NCBI GenBank assembly: GCA_026129905.1 | Contig: JAHCHE010000012.1 | Location: 62,001-126,000, forward strand | DNA: 64,000 bases | Reading direction: 5' to 3' | Origin: Bryobacteraceae bacterium | Lineage (GTDB): Bacteria; Acidobacteriota; Terriglobia; Bryobacterales; Bryobacteraceae | In this document: piece after piece, positions 25,641 through 34,268 of the stretch | Position numbering within the stretch: the stretch's first letter is position 1 | How the letters are laid out: the number at the start of each line of letters is the position of its first letter | Made by a program: the position numbers and the translations under genes | The notes under the pieces: generated by a model | What the model was told of the DNA's origin: nothing | The model's database searches: none | Seen by the model: only the letters and a program-made list of their open reading frames with translations

Positions 25641-26864
25641 TTACTCCGCCCGCAAAGAGCTGACGGGGTTGGCCAGCGAAGCTTTACGGGCGGGGATCGT
25701 TCCGAAAACAAGGCCGATCGCTGCTGAGGACGCGACCGCGAGCGATACCGCTTCGGGCGCTACCACCGCGTCCCAGGAAGCCAGGTAGGCGAGAACCGAG
25801 ACGCCGGCAATGCCAACCGCTGCGCCAGCCAAGCCGCCGGAGACGCTGAGAATGATCGCTTCCAGGAGGAACTGAAAGAGGATGTCCCGGCGGCGCGCGC
25901 CCAGTGCGCGGCGGAGCCCGATTTCTCGGACCCGCTCTCGCACCGACATCAGCATCACCGCAAGAATGCCCACGCCGCCCACCACCAGAGAAAGCGAGGC
26001 AACACTGATGGTGAGCGAGGAGAACGTCCGCTGGGTCTCGCGCTGGGCCCGCAACAGCACCGCCTGGGTCTGGATCGTGAAATCGTCCGCTATCCCCTCA
26101 CGCAGATGGTGACGTTCCCGCAGAATCTGACCGACGCGCGCGGCGCACTCGTCCATTAGGTCTTCGGAACGTGCCTGGACATAGATATTGTTCAGGTAGA
26201 TCACGTTGAACACGCGGCGAAGGGCGGTCCGGAGCGGAACCAAAATCTGGTCGTCCTGGTCGACGCCATTCGCATCGACACCAGCGGGCGCCAAGGCGCC
26301 GATCACCTCGAACGGTACCCGGCCAACTCGGATCCGCTGGCCGACCGGGTCGGCACCGCCAAACAAGTCGTGAACCAGGGTCTGGCCGACAACGGCCACG
26401 CGACGGGACGCTCGGTTGTCCTGCTCATCGAACAGATCGCCGCTTTGCAGGCGAAGATGCCGGATCTTCAGAAACTCCGGGGATGTGCCGACGATGTTCG
26501 TATTGAGGCTGATTTCCGCGAACTTGACCGGCATCTTGCGGGACTGAACAGGCGCCACGAGGGACACCAGGTCGCCCGCGCTGGACTGTATGGCATCGGC
26601 GTCGGCGGGAAGGAGCGTCGTGACCAAAGCGGTCTGGCGTTCACGGCCGGCCATCACCGCCACTTTGCCCGCTGTCACCGTGATGAGGTTCGTGCCCATT
26701 CTCCGGATACCATCCAGAACCTTTTGCTCCGCCCCCTTGCCGACGGCGGCCATCACCGTTACAGTGGCGACGCCAACGACGATCCCCAGTACGGAAAGCA
26801 ACGTCCGCAGCTTGTGCGTCCATAGCATCTCGACCGAAATTTTCAGCCCACGAGTCCACTTCAC
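25641..26864 (-). CDS. MacB-type ABC transporter permease (second)
   Basis: 407 residues. The start is GTG 26864, 19 bases after the upstream permease stop. It begins KISVEMLWTHKLRTLLSVLG, has one N-terminal transmembrane helix, a MacB periplasmic domain (about residues 45-270) and three C-terminal helices with MSVRERVREIGLRRALGARR. It pairs with the permease upstream and the ATPase to form a MacB/LolD-like exporter for lipophilic molecules or peptides. It ends the ECF-controlled operon. Confidence 0.88.
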   Translation of the reverse strand: MKWTRGLKISVEMLWTHKLRTLLSVLGIVVGVATVTVMAAVGKGAEQKVLDGIRRMGTNLITVTAGKVAVMAGRERQTALVTTLLPADADAIQSSAGDLVSLVAPVQSRKMPVKFAEISLNTNIVGTSPEFLKIRHLRLQSGDLFDEQDNRASRRVAVVGQTLVHDLFGGADPVGQRIRVGRVPFEVIGALAPAGVDANGVDQDDQILVPLRTALRRVFNVIYLNNIYVQARSEDLMDECAARVGQILRERHHLREGIADDFTIQTQAVLLRAQRETQRTFSSLTISVASLSLVVGGVGILAVMLMSVRERVREIGLRRALGARRRDILFQFLLEAIILSVSGGLAGAAVGIAGVSVLAYLASWDAVVAPEAVSLAVASSAAIGLVFGTIPARKASLANPVSSLRAE

Positions 26865-26883
26865 AGGGTCGCCCCACGAATCG

Positions 26884-28092
26884 CTAGCGCAATGCCTCCA
26901 CCGGGTGAAGACCGGCCGCCCGGCGGGCAGGCAGAAGTCCGAAGACCAGACCGACCAGCACGGAGAGCGCCAGTGCCACCGCGACGGGCTCCCAGGAGAG
27001 CACAATCGGCTGGACGCTCCATGAACGCACCACCAGGGCCGCGCCAGCTCCCGCCACCAAGCCAATGAGCCCGCCCGAGATGGTCAGCAGAAGAGATTCG
27101 AACAGGAATTGTAGCAGCACGTCGCGTTGCCGCCCGCCCAAGGCTCGGCGGAGACCGATTTCATGACGGCGGTCGGTGACCGAGAGTAGCATGAGGTTCA
27201 TCAGTACGATGCCTCCCACAACAAGGGAGAGAATCGTGACAGCCAGGAGTACTTTGTTGAGCGTTCCGGCCACCAACTGGCTGAGTCCGGCAATCACGTC
27301 CGGCGTCACGACGCGGAAATCGTCCAGCTCCGGCGGCTGAATCATGTGACGCTCCCGGATCAGCGCCCGGACCTCGTTGGCGACCCGCTGTACATCATCC
27401 GCCTTCATCGCGGTGATCCGGACATTAGTCAGTCCGACGGTGTTGAAAGTTCGCCGCATCGCGGTAGTGATGGGAATGATGATGCGGTCATCCATGTCGC
27501 CTCCCCCGGCGCTGGAACCCTTGGAGGAGAGCAGACCAGTCACCGTGAAATTGGCGTTGTTGATGCGGATCGTCTCGCCAATGGGACTTACCCCCTGGAA
27601 CAGCGTGCTGGCGACGGTCTGGCCCGCGACCGCCACCCGCGCCATACCGTTCAGGTCCTGTTCGGTAAAGAACTCGCCTTCCTCTACATACCATTCCCAG
27701 GACTCTTGGAAGTTGCCGCTTGCCCCGCCGACGGTGACTTCGGAAGCTTGGTCACGATAACTGACCAACACGCGGGGACGCATTGCCTGCACACAAACCA
27801 TCCGAATTCCGGGGATCTGTGTTTCCACCGCCTGCGCGTCATCAAGAGTCAGCGTCACCACGGTCGGATCGGCTCCCGGTTCATTCCTGCCGCCGCCGGC
27901 AAAGAGCATGATCGTGGTGGGGCCGAAGGTCTGGACCTGGCGCATAACTATCTTGTTGGCGCCCTGGGCCATTCCCACCACCACAGTCAAGGCTGCGATG
28001 CCGATACTGACGCCCAGCATGACCAGGAACGAACGGGTCTTGTTGCGGCCCAGCGCCGTCGTGGACTGTTTCAACAGCCGCCATGTCCTCAT
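26884..28092 (-). CDS. MacB-type ABC transporter permease (first)
   Basis: 402 residues. ATG overlaps the ATPase stop (ATGA). The opening LKQSTTALGRNKTRSFLVMLGVSIGIAALTVVVGMAQG is the typical first transmembrane segment. A periplasmic domain and three C-terminal helices follow, with VTDRRHEIGLRRALGGRQ as in other MacB permeases. Two different permeases in tandem imply a heterodimeric exporter. Confidence 0.9.
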   Translation of the reverse strand: MRTWRLLKQSTTALGRNKTRSFLVMLGVSIGIAALTVVVGMAQGANKIVMRQVQTFGPTTIMLFAGGGRNEPGADPTVVTLTLDDAQAVETQIPGIRMVCVQAMRPRVLVSYRDQASEVTVGGASGNFQESWEWYVEEGEFFTEQDLNGMARVAVAGQTVASTLFQGVSPIGETIRINNANFTVTGLLSSKGSSAGGGDMDDRIIIPITTAMRRTFNTVGLTNVRITAMKADDVQRVANEVRALIRERHMIQPPELDDFRVVTPDVIAGLSQLVAGTLNKVLLAVTILSLVVGGIVLMNLMLLSVTDRRHEIGLRRALGGRQRDVLLQFLFESLLLTISGGLIGLVAGAGAALVVRSWSVQPIVLSWEPVAVALALSVLVGLVFGLLPARRAAGLHPVEALR

Positions 28093-28820
28093 TGCGCACC
28101 TCCTTCCCGCACGCTGGCCAGTTCTTCCTCCGCGTTGAGCGGCGTCTGAGGCCGGGTCTCCGAATGAATCCGGCCGTCTTGCAGAATCAATACCCGGCTG
28201 GCGTGATCCGCGATAGCCTGGTCGTGGGTAATCAGAACGACGGTTCGGCCCTCCCGGTTGAGTTTCTGGAGAATCGAAATAATCTCCAGTCCGCTGGCGC
28301 GATCGAGATTCCCGGTTGGTTCGTCGGCGAGGATGAGTGCCGGGTCGGTGATAAGCGCGCGGGCGATCGCAACGCGTTGCTGCTGCCCGCCGGAGAGTTG
28401 ATTCGGCCGATAGTGAATGCGGTCCCGAAGGCCGACCTCCTTCAGCGCGGCGGCGCCCCGTTTCTCCGCGTCCTTCGGGTAGTGGTCGGCGTAAATCAAC
28501 GGCAGCAGCACGTTGTCCAGGGCCGACGCCCGTTCGAGCAGATGAAACTGCTGAAACACGAAGCCGATCTTCCGGTTGCGGATCGCCGAGATGGTGTCGT
28601 CGTCGTGCTGGAACACATCCATTCCGTCCAGCCGATAGGTTCCACCGGTCGGCGTATCGAGACAGCCGAGAATGTTCATGAGCGTTGTCTTGCCGGTGCC
28701 CGACGCGCCCATGATGGCGACAAACTCTCCCCGGGTAACCTGGAAATTGACTCCGGTCAGAACACGGGTCTCCATCGGTCCCGCACCATAGCTCTTGGCG
28801 ATGTCAACGAACTCCAACAT
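28089..28820 (-). CDS. MacB/LolD-type ABC ATPase
   Basis: 243 residues. Walker [11 protein letters not shown]-loop QQF, signature LSGGQQQR, Walker B LILADEPT and the switch His in LITHD are all present. LolD/MacB-type sequence. It powers the export step of the membrane-fusion/TolC pump coded around it. Three bases separate it from the membrane fusion protein stop, and it overlaps the first permease by ATGA. Confidence 0.94.
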   Translation of the reverse strand: MLEFVDIAKSYGAGPMETRVLTGVNFQVTRGEFVAIMGASGTGKTTLMNILGCLDTPTGGTYRLDGMDVFQHDDDTISAIRNRKIGFVFQQFHLLERASALDNVLLPLIYADHYPKDAEKRGAAALKEVGLRDRIHYRPNQLSGGQQQRVAIARALITDPALILADEPTGNLDRASGLEIISILQKLNREGRTVVLITHDQAIADHASRVLILQDGRIHSETRPQTPLNAEEELASVREGGAQ

Positions 28821-28823
28821 GGT

Positions 28824-30050
28824 CTAAAAGTCTCCATTCGTCAGCGGTGTTCTGCGAATCAACACCTGGTCACCTTCTTCCAATCCACTGAGAATCTCCA
28901 CCCATCTCGAGTCCCTCCACCCTGCACGGACGGCCTGGCGGACGGCCAGGCCGTCGCGGGCAACATAGACGACGGACTGGCCCTGCTCCCGCGTGACGGC
29001 GCGCAAGGGAACAGTGAGCACATTCTCCCGCGCGTCCAGCGCATTGATGACGTTGGTTGTCATCTCCGGCCGGAGCTCGCCGGTTAGCGATTCTTCGATT
29101 TCCAGAACGACGTCGTAGTAGACGACGTTGTCCATGATGACGGCTTTCGGATAGATCGCCTGTACCGTGGCGTGGAAATCGCGGTCGGGGAAGGAGTCCA
29201 CGGTGAAAGTCGCTTTCTGTCCCACGCGGATCTTCCCAATGTCGGTCTCATCGACGAAGGCATCCACCTGGAGCCGGCCAAGATCGATGATCGTCACAAA
29301 GGTGGGCGAGTTCAAGCCTGCTGCGACTGTTTCGCCCTCCTGCGTAGAGATGGAACTGACAATCCCCGAGATGGGAGCGCGGATGGTCGCATAGGAAAGC
29401 TGGGCGTCAATCACCTCGACGGCCGCGGCCGCCTGTTCCAACCCGGCCTTCGCCGCCCGAAGGTCCTCGACGTAGCGCTGCCTGGCCAGTTCCAGTTCAC
29501 GGTGGGCGGATGTCACACGCGCCTCGGTTACCTCCTGTTCCTTCCGTGCCGAGTCCAACTCCTTCCGGGCAATGAGACCGCGCTGGAGGAGAGCGCTTTC
29601 ACGCTCGAACTCGATCCGGGCCAGCTCCGCAGTGGCTTCGGCGTCACGGAGAGCGGCTTCCGCTTTCTGGATCTCACCGGGCCGCAGGCTCTCCACTGAA
29701 GCCAGCCGGGCTTCGGCGATCTTCAATTCGGCACGCCGCTGGGCGAGTAACGCTTCTTGATCTTGCCGTTCCAGCTCGGCGATCACTTGTCCAGCCCGCA
29801 CAACATCGCCGATATTGGCGTGCAATCGCTCGACCGTGCCCGAGACACGGGAGCCGACCCGAACCTCGGCCCCCACCTTCGCATTGATCTTCCCGACCGC
29901 TGCGACGCTCGAAATCAGGTCCCTTCGTTCGACCGGAATCCAATCGCCCTCTGTGGCCGGTTCCGTACTCTGGCGGCCCAGCAACCACCAGCTTCCGCCG
30001 GCAACGGTTAGAACGGTCACGCTCAAAACAACAATCCACCGGAACTTCAT
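28824..30050 (-). CDS. HlyD/MacA-type membrane fusion protein
   Basis: 408 residues with an N-terminal signal anchor (IVVLSVTVLTVAGGSWWLLG). A lipoyl-like and hairpin region contains long coiled coils (about residues 90-220: RAELKIAEARLASVESL, ELDSARKEQEVTEARV), followed by beta-barrel and membrane-proximal domains (YATIRAPISGIVSSISTQEG). It bridges the inner-membrane ABC complex and TolC. Four bases separate its start from the TolC stop. Confidence 0.92.
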   Translation of the reverse strand: MKFRWIVVLSVTVLTVAGGSWWLLGRQSTEPATEGDWIPVERRDLISSVAAVGKINAKVGAEVRVGSRVSGTVERLHANIGDVVRAGQVIAELERQDQEALLAQRRAELKIAEARLASVESLRPGEIQKAEAALRDAEATAELARIEFERESALLQRGLIARKELDSARKEQEVTEARVTSAHRELELARQRYVEDLRAAKAGLEQAAAAVEVIDAQLSYATIRAPISGIVSSISTQEGETVAAGLNSPTFVTIIDLGRLQVDAFVDETDIGKIRVGQKATFTVDSFPDRDFHATVQAIYPKAVIMDNVVYYDVVLEIEESLTGELRPEMTTNVINALDARENVLTVPLRAVTREQGQSVVYVARDGLAVRQAVRAGWRDSRWVEILSGLEEGDQVLIRRTPLTNGDF

Positions 30051-30054
30051 CGGC

Positions 30055-31911
30055 TCACCTCGCTTCTCCTCGATCCGTCTCGCTCCCTGGGGAGGGGATC
30101 GCGACTGGTGCAGGGCGAGTCACCCGGCCCTGAAGAGCCTCATCGATCACGATGTTGTTGGCCGCCAGCGTGCGGCCGGTCGCCTGGTCGAGCTCGATGA
30201 GCGCATTAGTGTGGGCGCTCAATGCGGCGATCTCGGCGGAACGTGCCTGGGCAAGGTCCCGCTGCGCCTGGATCAGAAAGAAGGTTGTCGACGCGCCCAA
30301 CTCATAGCGATCCTGCTCGGCACGGAGGGTCCGTTCCTGGAATTCGCGGAACTCAGCCGCCGAACGATAGCGGGCCCTGGCCTGTTCCATCGCGACGACC
30401 GCCTCGTCCACTTCTACCTCGATGCTCTTTTCCAACTGCTGTCGACGGATCTCTTGCTGCCGTAAAAGGAGCTGATCACGTTCCATTTCGGCGCGAGCGG
30501 CGCGATTACGCAGGGGGATGGTCAGTTGAAATCCAACCGCATAGTCGGGGAAGTTCCGGGCGAGGATCTGAGAAAAAGCTGTGCCGTAGCCGCCAAGGAA
30601 AAAGGGATCTACGATGGAGGAATCGCGGGGGGCAGGTGGCGCCGTCGAACCCGGAGGAGAGACCGGCAAGGGGTTCACCTCTCCGGCTAGGGCGTTGTTC
30701 CTCATACTGGCGACAAAGTCGAGTGAAGGCAGCAGGGCGCTCTTCGTGCCTTTGAGGGTCAATTGCGAGTTCTCGACCTCGAGCCTGGCCTGTTCTATCT
30801 CGGGACGGGACTGGAGCGCGGTGGCGGCCAGCTCCCGGATGGACGGTGGCGGTTCAGCGCCCGGTATCCGCAGGCGGTCGGTGGGCACTACCCGTACCTC
30901 GGAGAGCATGGTGCTTACCACTCCGGTGCGGGTGAGCACGTCCTTCAGCCGGGTCTCTTGCTGGCGCAGTGCAGTCTCGGCGATTGTCACTTCCTGCTGC
31001 GCGCGCGCCAGTTCGGCTTGTGACCGGACCACCTCGATCTCCGCCAGGGAGCCGAGTTCGAGCCGCTGCCTGTTGTCTTCGAGAAGCCGGTGCGCGAGTT
31101 CGAACGTCTGCCGCCGGACATCCACCTCTTCCCCCAGACTCACCAAGTCCCAATACAGCGTAGCGACCGAGGAGACAACGGCCATCACCTGTCCCGCGAA
31201 CGCCTCCTCCGTCACACGCTGGTTGTTGCGCGCAATGCGAATGAAGCGGGAGTTCAAAGCGACGCCGAAGCCCTTCAGAACCGGCTGACGAAGAGTGAGA
31301 CCCACGCTGGCGGTCGTGTACGGGTTGAAGTCGGCCCGCGGGGAGTTCTGCTTCACCCAGTTGTTCTCCCAATCGAGACGAACGGTTGTGCCGGTCAGGA
31401 ATCCCTTTTCGATGCCCATATTCACGACTGTGGAATCGGAGAACAGGTAGTTTGTGCCGGTGGAAAAGGCGTTGGTTAGGGGCTGGGAGAGGTGTGACCG
31501 GTCCACCTCGCTCACGATTACAGGGTCAAGGCTGGGAACGGCAGTGCCGGATGAAGTCACCGGCGCCGTCAGCGTACCGCCGGGGCTTACCAGCATTCTT
31601 GGTGTAGTTCCGGCTTGCGCCCGCCGTAGCTCTGCTCCAGCAAGGAACGCGTCGTACCGGCGCAACTCCAGATCGAGGTTGTTCTCCAGGGCGAGCGCGA
31701 TGGCGTCCGACAAGGAAACGTAGAGTCTACCGGCCCGAATCAGAGAATCGAGCCGGTCCGAATTGGCGAGGTTCACCGGCGGGACTGGCTTGGCCTGATA
31801 CGAGTGAACGAGCGGGCCGGCGCAGGGCGCGGGAGAAGGCGTCAGCCAGAGGCCGACCGCTACAAGGCCAAAGGGGCCGATTCTCTTTAATTTGTTGGTG
31901 CGACAGCCCAT
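30055..31911 (-). CDS. TolC-family outer-membrane efflux protein
   Basis: 618 residues with a signal peptide (LVAVGLWLTPSPAPCAG). Two repeated helical hairpin halves are seen, with DAIALALENNLDLELRRYDAFLA and LAARNFPDYAVGFQLTIPLRNRAARAEMERDQL. Coiled-coil runs and an IELDQATG segment end the protein. It is longer than average because of an extended Pro/Ser region at the N-terminus. It provides the outer-membrane channel of this operon. Confidence 0.92.
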   Translation of the reverse strand: MGCRTNKLKRIGPFGLVAVGLWLTPSPAPCAGPLVHSYQAKPVPPVNLANSDRLDSLIRAGRLYVSLSDAIALALENNLDLELRRYDAFLAGAELRRAQAGTTPRMLVSPGGTLTAPVTSSGTAVPSLDPVIVSEVDRSHLSQPLTNAFSTGTNYLFSDSTVVNMGIEKGFLTGTTVRLDWENNWVKQNSPRADFNPYTTASVGLTLRQPVLKGFGVALNSRFIRIARNNQRVTEEAFAGQVMAVVSSVATLYWDLVSLGEEVDVRRQTFELAHRLLEDNRQRLELGSLAEIEVVRSQAELARAQQEVTIAETALRQQETRLKDVLTRTGVVSTMLSEVRVVPTDRLRIPGAEPPPSIRELAATALQSRPEIEQARLEVENSQLTLKGTKSALLPSLDFVASMRNNALAGEVNPLPVSPPGSTAPPAPRDSSIVDPFFLGGYGTAFSQILARNFPDYAVGFQLTIPLRNRAARAEMERDQLLLRQQEIRRQQLEKSIEVEVDEAVVAMEQARARYRSAAEFREFQERTLRAEQDRYELGASTTFFLIQAQRDLAQARSAEIAALSAHTNALIELDQATGRTLAANNIVIDEALQGRVTRPAPVAIPSPGSETDRGEAR

Positions 31912-31926
31912 TGGTTCTTTTCTCCG

Positions 31927-32388
31927 CTATTCGCGTCGGCGAGCGCCACGAGGAACCCAAACCGGGCCGGGCGCTCCCTGTGCGTGGAGTCGTTCCTTCA
32001 AGATCGAGAAGTACTCGCGCCGCTGCTCACCGGCGAGAATCTCGCGGTCTTTCATCAGGTGACGCACCATCGCCCGCTGCATCGAACGGTGGTGCTCATT
32101 CAACTCGTCGAGCTTGGCCTGGACCGCCTCTTCGACGACCGGGTCGGCAGCCAACAGGTCCATGAGCTCGCTGAGTCTGGCGATCATCTGATTGCCTCGC
32201 TGATTGATGGAGGCGACGAAGTCCTTCTGGCCGGCCTCAAAGCGGGCGCGCTGCTTCGGACTCAGCTCCAGCTCCTGAAAGACGAACCGTGATTCGCCGC
32301 GGAAGTAGGGAGCGGCTTGGATGGCAATCAGTGTGACATTCAATGCAACCGAAAAAACCAGCGCGAGGGTCTTGAGATTCTCCTTCAT
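31927..32388 (-). CDS. Spy/CpxP/ZraP-like periplasmic protein
   Basis: 153 residues with an N-terminal anchor (LKTLALVFSVALNVTLIAIQ). Helical part: LELSPKQRARFEAGQKDFV, RLSELMDLLAADP, LNEHHRSMQRAMVRHLMKDREIL, in the LTPEQ-like style of Spy/CpxP and heavy-metal sensor proteins. The ATG overlaps the anti-sigma stop (ATGA). It may sense envelope stress or metals and feed back on the sigma factor; that is inference. Confidence 0.72.
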   Translation of the reverse strand: MKENLKTLALVFSVALNVTLIAIQAAPYFRGESRFVFQELELSPKQRARFEAGQKDFVASINQRGNQMIARLSELMDLLAADPVVEEAVQAKLDELNEHHRSMQRAMVRHLMKDREILAGEQRREYFSILKERLHAQGAPGPVWVPRGARRRE

Positions 32389-32816
32389 CGGGGTGCCCCC
32401 TGATAAGCGGTCACGATCGGACTCTGGGAGGCGGACACCAGCCAGGCGGTGTCACCCGCAGGGATTCTCTCGTGACCGATGCCACCGATCAGCAAACCCA
32501 TGTACACGGCCAGCGCGGCGGCTCCGGTGGCCGCGAGCTTCATCGGCCAGGGAGAGGCGGCCGCGGCTTGCAGCCACATCCACGGACGCTCCTCGGCGCG
32601 CTCGCTCTGGACTCTCCGCAGGATCGCCTCGGATAGGTCCGGGGGCCGTGGGGCGGCATCTTCGCCCAAGAAGTCGTCGATCCGGCGCAGGACGTCAACC
32701 TCGCGGGCACACTCCAGACACTCGGCGAGGTGACCTTCCAGGCTTTGCCTTTCTTGCGGCAGCAGTTCTCCGTCGAGGTAGCGCCCAAACTTGGTTCTGG
32801 TTTTCCGACAACTCAC
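32385..32816 (-). CDS. zf-HC2 anti-sigma factor
   Basis: 143 residues from GTG 32816. The N-terminus carries H-LAEC-LEC (HxxxCxxC zinc anti-sigma motif) in LEGHLAECLECAREV. One transmembrane helix follows near residue 95-115 (MKLAATGAAALAVYMGLLIGG), and a short periplasmic tail. It should bind and inhibit the ECF sigma factor coded 72 bases upstream. Confidence 0.85.
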   Translation of the reverse strand: MSCRKTRTKFGRYLDGELLPQERQSLEGHLAECLECAREVDVLRRIDDFLGEDAAPRPPDLSEAILRRVQSERAEERPWMWLQAAAASPWPMKLAATGAAALAVYMGLLIGGIGHERIPAGDTAWLVSASQSPIVTAYQGAPR

Positions 32817-32888
32817 CGTGTCTTGTCCTCATCCAGGGAAACGGATCAACGCGGAGAATCCCCCGGCAGTGGGAGTGTTTTTTCAGCT

Positions 32889-33509
32889 CTACGCTTCTGT
32901 CACGCCCGGCAACAACTTGCGCAGAGACTGCCGGGCGCGCTGGAGGAGGGAATCGACCGCTTTCGGCGAAACGTGCAACACACGGGCAATTTCTTCATAG
33001 GAAAGGTTTTCCTCGTGGCGGAGGGCAATCGCTGCCCGATGGCGCGGCGAAAGGCGAGCTATGGCGCGCCGCACCGGCAGCGCCCTCTCCCGTCGCTCCA
33101 GAGCTTCTTCCGGGGTTGAAAACTCCTGAGCGATCTCGGGCAGTTCGTCGAGGTAGTCGGGACGCTTCTTCGCCCGGACGTCGAGGCAGAGGCGGGTGAC
33201 GATTTGCAGGAGGTATGTGCGGAACGGTGCAATGGGCCGGTACCTGGAAACGGCCCGGAATACCCTCAGAAAAGCTTCTTGAGTCACATCTTCGGCTTCG
33301 GCGGAGTCACGCAGGATGCGCCACGCCACTGCCCAGGCGCTCTTCTGGTTGCGAAGTACAAGTTCACTGAACGCAGCCAAGTCCCCGGCTGCGACACGCC
33401 GCATGAGCTCGTGATCACGGTCTGGCGTGGCCGGTCGGTGGTTCTGATTGGGCGTCTCCAAGGTGGTCTTCCGGCATTCCCAATTGTACCGGCCCGGCCC
33501 CGAAGACAA
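32889..33509 (-). CDS. ECF RNA polymerase sigma factor
   Basis: About 206 residues. Region 2: ELVLRNQKSAWAVAWRILRDSAEAEDVTQEAFLRVFR. Region 4: LPVRRAIARLSPRHRAAIALRHEENLSYEEIARVLHVSPKAVDSLLQRARQ. No ATG precedes region 2; the frame starts with TTG (33509 or the TTG at the LETPNQ segment), so the start is uncertain. It heads the operon of anti-sigma factor, Spy-like protein and efflux pump and probably drives its own promoter in response to envelope stress. Confidence 0.9.
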   Translation of the reverse strand: MSSGPGRYNWECRKTTLETPNQNHRPATPDRDHELMRRVAAGDLAAFSELVLRNQKSAWAVAWRILRDSAEAEDVTQEAFLRVFRAVSRYRPIAPFRTYLLQIVTRLCLDVRAKKRPDYLDELPEIAQEFSTPEEALERRERALPVRRAIARLSPRHRAAIALRHEENLSYEEIARVLHVSPKAVDSLLQRARQSLRKLLPGVTEA

Positions 33510-33542
33510 GTACAGTTCGTGAACCGCATGAGGATCGCATCC

Positions 33543-33936
33543 TTAGTCGCGGGCAGCCGTAATCTGAATCTTGCGATCATTGTCGGCGAACGTGACCATG
33601 AGATTCATTTTGTTGCCCGTGCAGGTGCCCTCGAAGGTCATCAGAACACCACGGACCACGATCAGCGATCCATCTCGGCAGGATCTGCATCTCTCCGCGC
33701 AGGCGACTTGCTCCTGCAAGAAGAGCGTTCCGCTCATCGCCTTCCTCGATGAACATCTTCTCCGCTTCGGAAAAATAGGGGTGCGCGTCATACCAGTTGT
33801 AGAGGTCGGCGAGGTGCTCTGCGCGTTCCTTGGCGCGCTGGGCTCTGGGGAACGGCGTGGGCGCCTGAGCGATTGCGGAATGGAGCGCCGGCCAGATGAG
33901 AAGAGCGCCCACAAGAAAGCGGTGGCTTTTCAGCAT
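33543..33936 (-). pseudogene. frameshifted exported protein
   Basis: ATG 33936 (GGAGGG upstream) starts a signal peptide (MLKSHRFLVGALLIWPALHSAIA) and a mature part reading NWYDAHPYFSEAEKMFIEEG. The frame changes near 33690: LRGEMQ in the first frame continues as DGSLIVVRGVLMTFEGTC and ends TADNDRKIQ-like in the other frame. One base is lost or gained. The family is not recognised. It could be a real frameshift, a pseudogene or an assembly error. Confidence 0.6.
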
Positions 33937-34087
33937 TGAGCCCTCCCAGATGCGTTTGATCTCCTGGCCGATCGAGATGCTGCCAAGCTTCGTTCGCCGG
34001 TTGTCGTCTGACGTGGAATCCCCCAACCGGCCAGCCAAGAGAAGCGGTAGAAACCGCCTCATCCTATTATGATCATCCGAGACGAGA

Positions 34088-34249
34088 TCAGGTTCTTCCG
34101 TGCCCCTGGCCATCAACCCCGTCGTCGGTTCCGAGCAAATCAGCAGTTGTGGTCTGCGCCTGCGGGTACTCCTCCGCCAGGACGATCCAGATGCCGTCAG
34201 GGTGCTCGTTGATGATCGCCTGCTTCTGCTCTTCCGTGAGATCTTTCAT
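34088..34249 (-). CDS. hypothetical protein, 53 aa
   Basis: ATG 34249 (GGAAGGAG upstream) gives a small acidic helical protein beginning MKDLTEEQKQAIINEHPDG. A longer form could start at TTG 34276. It ends in a Gly-rich tail. It lies just downstream of the J-like gene, overlapping its end. Family unknown. Confidence 0.5.
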   Translation of the reverse strand: MKDLTEEQKQAIINEHPDGIWIVLAEEYPQAQTTTADLLGTDDGVDGQGHGRT

Positions 34250-34268
34250 CGCCAACACACTCCTTCCT

